This document shows positions 1 to 7,112 of a stretch of 8,495 nucleotides of DNA, one piece after another (positions within the stretch are counted from its first letter, which is position 1; each line of letters opens with the position of its first letter). A model generated the notes under the pieces. That model did not search any database. It worked only from the letters and a program-made list of their open reading frames with translations, and was not told where the DNA came from. Origin of the DNA: Actinomycetes bacterium (GTDB taxonomy: Bacteria > Actinomycetota > Actinomycetes > Streptosporangiales > Streptosporangiaceae); assembly GCA_023425615.1 (NCBI GenBank), contig JAFACJ010000970.1, forward strand, positions 1-8,495, in the 5' to 3' direction. The translations under genes were made by a program, and so were the position numbers.

Positions 1-110
1 GTGTCCGTCCGGTGGACCACGGTGGTGCCGGCGTAGGCGGGCGTGCCCACGGCCGTCGCGGTGAGGGCCGCCGCCGCGCCGAGGGCGGCCAGCCGTCTGA
101 TACGTGGCAT
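1..110 (-). CDS. Secreted protein, N-terminal part only (paralogue of the next gene)
   Basis: Only the first 36 codons are inside the window; the rest lies beyond position 1. The start is ATG at 110, chosen because an AAGGAG ribosome binding site sits 6 nt upstream (117-122 on the plus strand) and a good promoter lies further up. Residues 1-27 form a classical Sec signal peptide: MPRIRR basic start, an Ala/Leu-rich core, and a PAYA cleavage site followed by GTTVVHR. The mature protein is not visible, so function cannot be assigned. The start MPRIRRLAALGAAA closely parallels MPRVKQLAVLGAAA of the gene at 382-1011, and the upstream DNA is duplicated too, so this is probably a tandem paralogue. 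No twin-arginine motif of the full Tat type is evident. Confidence 0.75.
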   Translation of the reverse strand, partial: MPRIRRLAALGAAAALTATAVGTPAYAGTTVVHRTD

Positions 111-145
111 TGTCAGCTCCTTTGTCCGATTGCAATGCCACCGTG

Positions 146-174
146 AAAGTAAGTGGGTACTGACGACGGGTCAA
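146..174 (-). promoter_or_regulatory. Promoter of the left-edge secreted protein gene
   Basis: Read on the minus strand there is a -35 hexamer TTGACC (plus 169-174), a 17-nt spacer and a -10 hexamer TACTTT (plus 146-151). A transcript would start near 139-140 and give a leader of about 30 nt carrying the AAGGAG site. The same hexamers with the same 17-nt spacing occur upstream of the paralogue at 1047-1075, while the spacer itself is not conserved, which supports a real promoter. Confidence 0.7.
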
Positions 175-203
175 CAGCCGTGCGTCCTGGTGGATGGCCG
201 GAT

Positions 204-219
204 TGTGACACTCGTCACT
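204..219 (-). promoter_or_regulatory. CRP/FNR-like operator upstream of the left-edge secreted gene
   Basis: TGTGA-CACTCG-TCACT matches the two-arm pattern TGTGA-N6-TCACA bound by CRP-family regulators (actinobacterial Crp/GlxR included). Its centre is about 65 nt upstream of the -10 hexamer, so roughly 70 nt upstream of the expected transcription start, a position compatible with class I activation. It lies in a 16-nt block (196-211) identical to one upstream of the paralogue. Which regulator binds is not known from sequence. Confidence 0.5.
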
Positions 220-322
220 TATCTGTAATAAAGTGATAACTTTCGTGCGGGAAGTGCTGAACGAACTGCGAAGAACAGGTGAGAGCGGTGATCTTCCCTC
301 CCCGCGCTCGGCGGGCCCGCCG

Positions 323-343
323 CCGCCCAGCTCCAATGGGCGG
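323..343 (-). terminator. Hairpin downstream of the 382-1011 gene
   Basis: A perfect 7-bp inverted repeat CCGCCCA/TGGGCGG with a 7-nt loop begins 39 bp after the stop codon of the secreted protein gene in the direction of transcription. There is no T-tract, which is common for actinomycete terminators. Its right arm on the plus strand, TGGGCGGAGAC (337-347), recurs exactly at 1423-1433. The rest of the 111-381 gap holds the promoter of the left-edge gene and nothing else I recognise. Confidence 0.5.
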
Positions 344-381
344 AGACAGGCCCGCGTCATGCGATGGCCGGAGGATCCGGA

Positions 382-1011
382 CTAACTGCTGGCGACGTAG
401 AGGGCCACGTCGAAGGTGCCGGGGCTGCTCTCGCCCCTGAGCTGGAAGACGCCCTGGTTGATGGTGGCGGAGCCCGGGCACAGGATGTTGCCGCCGGTCT
501 TGTTGATGACGATGCCGGCCATGTTGACCGTGGCGTCACCGCCGCCGGATCCGTTGAACCCGTTCGCCGAGACGTTGCCGCCGTAGATGCAGTTGACGTT
601 GACGTTGAAGATCGGGATGTGCACGGTCGCCTGCACGGAGAAGCCGGTGAGGGAGATGACGGCGTCCCGGCCGTTCAGGTGGGAGGAGTCGTAGGTGACG
701 GTGCCGGCCCACGGCGTGTTGAAGGTGATCGACGACGCCACCCCCGAGCAGCCTCCGACGGAGGCGGAGGTGATGTTCAGCGGGTCGCCGTCGGAGTCGA
801 CGTTGCCGTTGAGGGCCGCCGAGGTGCAAGTGGTGGTACCGCCTCCGTTGACCACCAGGTTCCCGGTGAGCGAGGCGCGGACGTTGCCGCTGTAGAGGGT
901 GCCGTCCGACACCTTGTGGATCCCGGTGCCGGCCGCGTGGGCGGGGCCGGCCACCGTGGCCGCGGCCAGGGCCGCGGCGCCGAGAACCGCCAGTTGTTTG
1001 ACACGTGGCAT
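382..1011 (-). CDS. Small secreted beta-rich protein of unknown function
   Basis: A 209-residue protein starting at ATG 1011, with AAGGAG 6 nt upstream (plus 1018-1023). Residues 1-26 are a Sec signal peptide ending in PAHA, and the predicted mature chain is about 183 residues. It is rich in Gly, Ser, Thr, Asn and Val and has alternating patterns typical of a beta-sandwich. It has no further membrane segment, and the C-terminus is short (ending YVASS) with no sorting motif. The mature part has four cysteines, in TTTCTS, GGCSG, VNCIY and ILCPG, which could form two disulfides. Other landmarks are TPWAGTVTY and the hydrophobic strand VHIPIFNVNV. I do not recognise a catalytic motif. It resembles the many uncharacterised extracellular proteins of about 200 residues in actinomycetes. 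A tandem paralogue starts downstream at 110. Function unknown; export is the confident part. Confidence 0.85.
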   Translation of the reverse strand: MPRVKQLAVLGAAALAAATVAGPAHAAGTGIHKVSDGTLYSGNVRASLTGNLVVNGGGTTTCTSAALNGNVDSDGDPLNITSASVGGCSGVASSITFNTPWAGTVTYDSSHLNGRDAVISLTGFSVQATVHIPIFNVNVNCIYGGNVSANGFNGSGGGDATVNMAGIVINKTGGNILCPGSATINQGVFQLRGESSPGTFDVALYVASS

Positions 1012-1046
1012 TGTCTGCTCCTTTGTTCGATGGCAATGCCACCGTG

Positions 1047-1075
1047 AAAGTAAGCAGATGCCGATCCATGGTCAA
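1047..1075 (-). promoter_or_regulatory. Promoter of the 382-1011 secreted protein gene
   Basis: On the minus strand: -35 TTGACC (plus 1070-1075), 17-nt spacer, -10 TACTTT (plus 1047-1052). Expected transcription start is near 1040, giving a leader of about 30 nt. The two hexamers and their spacing are exactly those of the paralogue at 146-174 although most spacer bases differ. Confidence 0.7.
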
Positions 1076-1105
1076 TGCAGGAAAAGATCTGTCATGCGGC
1101 CGGAT

Positions 1106-1121
1106 TGTGACACGTATCACG
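1106..1121 (-). promoter_or_regulatory. CRP/FNR-like operator upstream of the 382-1011 gene
   Basis: TGTGA-CACGTA-TCACG, with core GTGACACGTATCAC matching its own reverse complement at 12 of 14 positions. It is 95 nt from the start codon (94 nt in the paralogue) and centred about 66 nt upstream of the -10 hexamer. The match to the TGTGA-N6-TCACA pattern and the conserved position suggest an activator site for a CRP-family protein. Confidence 0.55.
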
Positions 1122-1230
1122 TAATTGTCATATAGTGCCAAGATCTCTGCGAGAGGCACTCACCGAACCTCAGGTAAGGGCGCCCATGCCGCCCGTGCCG
1201 GTACGGGCGCGGCCGTCTCCGCAGGCCGGG

Positions 1231-1252
1231 GGCGGGCCGGTGGCGGGCCGGT
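1231..1252. repeat. Tandem 11-nt direct repeat
   Basis: Two perfect adjacent copies of GGCGGGCCGGT, followed by the partial copy GGCCGGTG. Possibly simple replication slippage; the 11-nt period equals about one helical turn. No function is evident. Confidence 0.6.
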
Positions 1253-1278
1253 GGCCGGTGACGCAGCGTGAAGGGGCG

Positions 1279-1307
1279 TTGCCTGATAGGGGATCGATAG
1301 TGATAGT
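1279..1307 (+). promoter_or_regulatory. Possible plus-strand promoter in the gene-less interval
   Basis: TTGCCT (1279-1284), 17-nt spacer, GATAGT (1302-1307). Four of six bases match each consensus hexamer, including the important A2 and T6 of the -10. A transcript would start near 1314 and could run into the hairpin at 1404-1434. No coding sequence follows on this strand, so it would be a small RNA promoter if real. Weak evidence. Confidence 0.25.
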
Positions 1308-1322
1308 GGTCAATATATGACC
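1308..1322. promoter_or_regulatory. AT-rich inverted repeat, operator-like
   Basis: GGTCA-ATATA-TGACC: perfect 5-bp arms around an AT-only spacer, 13 of 15 positions symmetric, in otherwise very GC-rich DNA. It overlaps the expected start of the candidate plus-strand transcript. No known regulator is assigned. Confidence 0.35.
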
Positions 1323-1403
1323 GGAGTGCTCCACCGGCGGTGGGATGGTCGCGCAGTGGCGAAACTGGAGAGATCGCTCCGTCGTCTACGCTGGAAGCGG
1401 GTG

Positions 1404-1434
1404 CGTCTCCGCCCATGTCGGGTGGGCGGAGACG
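1404..1434. terminator. 12-bp perfect hairpin
   Basis: CGTCTCCGCCCA pairs perfectly with TGGGCGGAGACG around a 7-nt loop (1416-1422). It could be the second, downstream terminator of the minus-strand GH15 gene, whose stop is about 70 bp away, or could end a plus-strand transcript from the candidate promoter near 1279. One arm is shared with the hairpin at 323-347. There is no T-tract on either side. Confidence 0.6.
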
Positions 1435-1455
1435 GACTCGCCCCCCCGCGCCCAG

Positions 1456-1485
1456 CGGGTCATGGCGAGGATCCGCCATGACCCG
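1456..1485 (-). terminator. Terminator hairpin of the GH15 gene
   Basis: CGGGTCATGGCG pairs with CGCCATGACCCG (12 bp, no mismatch) around a 6-nt loop. It begins 20 bp after the GH15 stop codon in the direction of transcription. A run of G follows instead of T, as is often seen for GC-rich actinomycete terminators. With 1404-1434 it makes a tandem pair. Confidence 0.7.
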
Positions 1486-1505
1486 AAGAGCCGTGGAGGC
1501 GTCGA

Positions 1506-3437
1506 TCAGGTGAAGGGGAACAGGCGCTGGCCGCGCTCGATCCCGATGACCTGCATCACGGCGTTGATCAGCGCCAGATGGGTGAACGCCTGGGGGAAGT
1601 TGCCGAGATGGCGGCCGGTGTGCGCGTCGATCTCCTCGGCGTAGAGCTGGAGCGGCGAGGCGTATGACAGCAGCTTGTGGCACAGGGTCTTGGCGCGCTC
1701 GGTCTCCCCGATGGTCACCAGCGCCGACACCAGCCAGAACGAGCAGATGGTGAAGGTTCCCTCCTCGGAGGCGAACCCGTCGTCGGTCTCCGTGGCGCGG
1801 TACCGCAGCACCAGATCGTCCTCGGTGAGCTCCTCGGCGATCGCCAGGACCGTCTCGCGCACCCGCTTGTCCTCCGCCGGCAAGAAGCCCAGCAGCGGGA
1901 TGAGCAGGACCGAGGCGTCGAGGTTCTTCGACCCGTAGTGGGCGGTGAAGACACCGCGCTCGTCCACGGCGTTGGCCAGGATGTCGTCGCGGATCTCGTC
2001 GGCGGCGGCCTGCCAGCGCTCGGCGCGGGCCGATTCGTCGGTGCCGCGCAGCCGCGCCAGCCGGGCGCCGCGGTCGGCGGCCAGCCAGCAGAACACCTTG
2101 GAGGAGGTGAAGTGCTGGGGAGCGCCGCGCACCTCCCACATGCCGCAGTCGGGCTCGCGCCAGTGCAGCAGCGCCTCCTCGACCTGGGTGACCACGATCT
2201 TCCACAGCCGGTCGTCCAGCCGGTCGCGCTTGCGCACGAACAGGTAGACCGAGCCGATGATCGCCCCCCAGACATCGTGCTGCGCCTGGGTGTAGGCGCC
2301 GTTGCCGATCCGGACGGGCTTGGCGTTGTCATAGCCGCTCAGATGGTCGAGCGTCGACTCCGGCAGCTCCGACCTGCCGTCGATGCCGTACATGATCTGG
2401 AGCCTGCCGTCGGACTCCTCGGCCACATCGGTGATGAAGTGGAAGAAGTCGTTGGCTTCCCAGTCGTAGCCGAGGGTGTAGAACGCCCACAGCGTCATCG
2501 TGGAGTCGCGGATCCAGGTGTAGCGGTAGTCCCAGTTGCGGTCACCGCCGGGGGTCTCGGGCAGCGAGGTCGTCGCCGCCGCGGCCACCGCCCCGGTGGG
2601 CGCGAAGGTCAGCCCTTTGAGGGTCAGCGCGCTGCGTTGTAGATAGGACCTCCAGGGATGGTCGGGGAAGTCGCCGCGATCCAGCCAGTGCTGCCAGTGG
2701 TGGATGGTCCACCGCAGCCGCTTCTGCGCCTCCTTGAGGTTCTGCGGGGCGCCGTGCGAGCTCCACGACAGCGCCACGAACCGCGACTCGCCCTCCTTGA
2801 GGAGGGTGCGGCCGGTGGCCAGCGACCCCTCGAAGCCGATGTTCATGTCGCTGGTCAGATGCAGCTTGAGGCCGCCCCCGGCGGCCATCGCCTCGTGGTA
2901 GCCCAGGCCGGTGTGCTCCCAGCGGGCCGGGAAGCGGCCGTAGTCGAACACCGGCATGCAGTCCATGCGCACCTGGACGTTGCCGTTGACGCACTTGACG
3001 ATCCGCAGCAGGACGTGGTCGGCGTCATAGTCCGTCGGCGCGCGCCGGTGTGATTCGGACCGTTCCGTTTCATGGTGCCAGGGGCCCATGAGCAGGGCGT
3101 CGGTCACCACGAGCCAGCCGCCCCTGGTCCACCAGGTGGTCTCCATCACCATGGTGCCCGGGATGTAGCGCTGGGCGGCGGGGACCTCGACCCCGGCCGG
3201 GCCGATGCGGAAGTAACCGGCGTCACGGTCCAAAAGCGAACCGAAGACGCTCGGCGAGTCCATCGAGGGCAGGCACAGCCACTCCACGTTGCCGTTCGGC
3301 GCCATCAGCGCGGTGGTCTCGCAGTCGGACAGGAAGCCGAAGTCCGCGATCGGCGCGAACGGTTCACTGCCTGGCCCCAGGGCCCCACGACGTCGCACGG
3401 CCTCACCCCCCTCGTACCTTGCTTCCCCGGATTTCAC
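1506..3437 (-). CDS. GH15 family glycoside hydrolase, probable trehalase
   Basis: Up to 643 residues, cytoplasmic (no signal peptide). It has the bacterial GH15 layout: an N-terminal beta-sandwich region (about residues 25-255, starting with IADFGFLSDCETTALMAPNG and VEWLCLP) and an (alpha/alpha)6 catalytic barrel (about 265-640). Visible GH15 motifs are DRNWDYRYTWIRDS (299-312), DCGMWEVRG (430-438, Glu435 the likely general acid), SEEGTFTICSFW (557-568), YAEEID (599-604, Glu601 the likely general base) and GNFPQAFTH (612-620). Both catalytic acids are present. Length and order match mycobacterial Rv2402-type GH15 proteins, a family that includes an alpha,alpha-trehalase, so trehalose to two glucose is the most likely reaction. 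A glucoamylase-like activity on other alpha-glucosides cannot be excluded. The start is uncertain: GTG 3437 has GGAG 13 nt away, whereas in-frame GTG 3398 (Val14) follows a closer G-rich AGGGGGG site, and homology begins only near residue 25. Divergent from ppdK; terminated by hairpins at 1456-1485 and perhaps 1404-1434. Confidence 0.93.
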   Translation of the reverse strand: MKSGEARYEGGEAVRRRGALGPGSEPFAPIADFGFLSDCETTALMAPNGNVEWLCLPSMDSPSVFGSLLDRDAGYFRIGPAGVEVPAAQRYIPGTMVMETTWWTRGGWLVVTDALLMGPWHHETERSESHRRAPTDYDADHVLLRIVKCVNGNVQVRMDCMPVFDYGRFPARWEHTGLGYHEAMAAGGGLKLHLTSDMNIGFEGSLATGRTLLKEGESRFVALSWSSHGAPQNLKEAQKRLRWTIHHWQHWLDRGDFPDHPWRSYLQRSALTLKGLTFAPTGAVAAAATTSLPETPGGDRNWDYRYTWIRDSTMTLWAFYTLGYDWEANDFFHFITDVAEESDGRLQIMYGIDGRSELPESTLDHLSGYDNAKPVRIGNGAYTQAQHDVWGAIIGSVYLFVRKRDRLDDRLWKIVVTQVEEALLHWREPDCGMWEVRGAPQHFTSSKVFCWLAADRGARLARLRGTDESARAERWQAAADEIRDDILANAVDERGVFTAHYGSKNLDASVLLIPLLGFLPAEDKRVRETVLAIAEELTEDDLVLRYRATETDDGFASEEGTFTICSFWLVSALVTIGETERAKTLCHKLLSYASPLQLYAEEIDAHTGRHLGNFPQAFTHLALINAVMQVIGIERGQRLFPFT

Positions 3438-3614
3438 GGGCTAGCACGCTCCAATCCCTAGTGAAAAGAACGCAAAGTTTCTGGAACAAGACTATTGGAA
3501 TAGACCACGCCACCCGCCCTGACCAGCAGGTTTGCTCTCTGGTTGAATGGGGCGACAGGGCCTGAACAGGGCAACGGGTACAGTCCACGCCCAAAGGGTG
3601 GAAGGGAGCTGGCC
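3438..3614. promoter_or_regulatory. Divergent promoter region between GH15 gene and ppdK
   Basis: A 177-bp stretch, noticeably richer in A and T (about 3450-3505) than the flanking genes. On the plus strand a -10-like TACAGT (3579-3584) would give a leader of about 24 nt for ppdK. Just upstream are two direct copies of ACAGGGC (3555-3561 and 3566-3572) spaced 11 nt apart, that is, on the same helix face. Near the GH15 side is an imperfect palindrome CTATTGGAATAG (3492-3503). I could not resolve a clear -35/-10 pair for the GH15 gene. Shared regulation of the two genes is possible but not shown. Confidence 0.4.
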
Positions 3615-6284
<2,670 letters not shown>

Positions 6285-6295
6285 CACGGGTGCTC

Positions 6296-6328
6296 CGGCC
6301 CGGCGTACTTCACAGGTGCGCCGGGCCG
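6296..6328 (+). terminator. Terminator of ppdK
   Basis: CGGCCCGGCG (6296-6305) pairs perfectly with CGCCGGGCCG (6319-6328), starting 11 bp after the ppdK stop. The stem can extend inward by TACTT/AGGTG with two G-U pairs, leaving a CAC loop, so about 15 pairs in RNA. No T-tract follows. It separates ppdK from the DUF218 gene. Confidence 0.75.
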
Positions 6329-6351
6329 AACTCCCTGATCTCCGGGCCCGT

Positions 6352-6366
6352 CTCACCTAAGGTGAG
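6352..6366 (+). promoter_or_regulatory. Palindrome overlapping the ribosome binding site of the DUF218 gene
   Basis: CTCACCT-A-AGGTGAG is a perfect 7-bp inverted repeat around one base. In RNA it can form CTCACC-TAA-GGTGAG, which would pair the AAGGTGAG ribosome binding site (7 nt before ATG 6374). In DNA it could equally be a dimeric repressor site. No regulator is identified. Confidence 0.4.
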
Positions 6367-6373
6367 TGCCACG

Positions 6374-7072
6374 ATGGTGACGGACATGGATGAGCCGAGG
6401 GCCGGGGACGAGCGGGCGGACGAGGGTACGGGCGGAGCGGGGAAGAAACGGCGGCGCCTGCCGCGGCCACTGGTCTGGTTCGGGCGGACGCTGTTCGTGG
6501 TGGTCTCCGTGTGCGTGCTCACCCCGCTGGTCGTGGGCGGGCGGGTCTGGTACGAGGCGCGGCAGGACCACCGGCCGCACTCGGACGCGATCATCGTGCT
6601 GGGGGCCGCGCAGTACGACGGGCGTCCCTCGCCCTATCTGGAGTACCGGCTGCGGCACGCCTTCTCCCTCTACCGTGCGGGCGTCGCGCCCGTGATCATC
6701 ACGGTGGGCGGCAAGCAGACGGGCGACCGGGTCACCGAGGCGGCAGCGGGCCGCGACTTCCTGGTCAAGCTGGGCGCCGAGTCCCAGGACGTGGTGGCGG
6801 TGGAGACCGGCAGCGACACCCTCCAGAGCATGATCGCGGTGGGCCGCGTCTACCGGGAGCGCGGCTGGAAGAAGGGCGTGGTCGTCACCGACCCCTGGCA
6901 CAGCCTGCGGTCGAACAAGATGGCGCAGGACAACGGGATCGACGCGGTCTCCTCGCCGACCCGCAGCGGGCCCAGCGTGCAGACCCGCGACACCCAGTTC
7001 CACTCGATCGTGCGGGAGACGGGCGGGTACCTCTACTACGTGTTGCTCGGCCGTAGCCGCCACAGGATGTGA
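6374..7072 (+). CDS. DUF218 (YdcF/SanA-like) membrane-anchored protein
   Basis: A 232-residue protein. The start is ATG 6374, picked for the AAGGTGAG site 7 nt upstream; the frame is open far upstream but that part lies within ppdK. Residues 1-31 are charged, with a KKRRR stretch (24-28) before a single membrane segment (about 35-55, FGRTLFVVVSVCVLTPLVV), so the domain is probably held outside the membrane (positive-inside rule). The DUF218 domain spans about 70-220: SDAIIVLGAA (70-79), ITVGGKQTGD (109-118), Glu122, ETGSDTLQSM (144-153) and VVTDPWHSLRS (170-180), with conserved-type acidic and His176 positions lining the presumed active site. Members such as E. coli SanA and YdcF are linked to cell-envelope integrity or nucleotide-cofactor binding, but the biochemical role is unsettled. 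It lies between the ppdK terminator and dgt (40 bp gap), same strand. Confidence 0.9.
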   Translation: MVTDMDEPRAGDERADEGTGGAGKKRRRLPRPLVWFGRTLFVVVSVCVLTPLVVGGRVWYEARQDHRPHSDAIIVLGAAQYDGRPSPYLEYRLRHAFSLYRAGVAPVIITVGGKQTGDRVTEAAAGRDFLVKLGAESQDVVAVETGSDTLQSMIAVGRVYRERGWKKGVVVTDPWHSLRSNKMAQDNGIDAVSSPTRSGPSVQTRDTQFHSIVRETGGYLYYVLLGRSRHRM

Positions 7073-7088
7073 AAGCCATGTACCTGTC

Positions 7089-7106
7089 ACCTGCAGGTTC
7101 TATCCT
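7089..7106 (+). promoter_or_regulatory. Probable leaderless promoter of dgt with adjoining palindrome
   Basis: A -10-like TATCCT (7101-7106) ends 6 nt before ATG 7113, so transcription would begin at or next to the start codon. There is no usable Shine-Dalgarno site (GGTGA abuts the ATG). A -35 is not clear. Immediately upstream is the perfect 10-bp palindrome ACCTGCAGGT (7089-7098) with a further direct ACCTG at 7082-7086, a possible operator within the promoter. Confidence 0.45.
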
Positions 7107-7112
7107 CGGTGA

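Larger units (their letters stand above)
108..219 (-). repeat. Duplicated upstream cassette, copy 1 (partner 1009-1121)
   Basis: The 46 nt from the start codon upward (108-153) match 1009-1054 at 43 of 46 positions. After a diverged middle, the 16-nt block at 196-211 is identical to 1098-1113. Similarity fades upstream of the CRP-like site, so the duplicated unit seems to comprise the gene plus promoter and operator. The start-codon region and signal peptide continue the similarity into the coding sequence. Confidence 0.8.
1009..1121 (-). repeat. Duplicated upstream cassette, copy 2 (partner 108-219)
   Basis: This is the second copy of the start codon, ribosome binding site, promoter and CRP-like operator block. 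Conserved sub-blocks are 1009-1054 (43 of 46 identical) and 1098-1113 (16 of 16 identical). The middle part has diverged in sequence but keeps its length to within one base. Confidence 0.8.
1122..1505. other. Gene-less interval between secreted protein gene and GH15 gene
   Basis: About 380 bp with no convincing coding sequence: the short open frames here lack a good ribosome binding site or read in from antisense of neighbouring genes. It contains a 7-bp hairpin with a 6-nt loop (CGCCCGT/ACGGGCG, 1190-1209), a tandem 11-nt repeat (1231-1252), three GATAG motifs (1285, 1296, 1302), an AT-rich inverted repeat (1308-1322), a possible plus-strand promoter (1279-1307), and two strong hairpins (1404-1434 and 1456-1485). 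Confidence 0.7.

Noticed and set aside
364..1047. A 227-codon plus-strand frame opposite the secreted protein gene
   Set aside because: Asp/Val/Gly/Ala-rich shadow; the minus-strand frame has a signal peptide, a ribosome binding site and a promoter.
1135..1320. A 61-codon plus-strand frame in the gene-less interval
   Set aside because: Includes tandem GC repeats, lacks a ribosome binding site at its start and has no protein-like pattern.
1117..2205. A 362-codon minus-strand frame overlapping the GH15 gene
   Set aside because: Arg/Ala/Pro-rich shadow frame crossing the terminators, promoter and operator of neighbouring genes; the GH15 frame is clearly the real one.
3543..3614. An N-terminal extension of ppdK from ATG 3543
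   Set aside because: No Shine-Dalgarno site, unlike family N-termini, and it would cover the likely promoter; GTG 3615 has a good site and matches the conserved start.
6352..6366. An iron-regulator (DtxR/IdeR) box
   Set aside because: CACCTAA resembles one half-site, but the arms have the wrong order and spacing for the 19-bp box, so only a generic palindrome is claimed.
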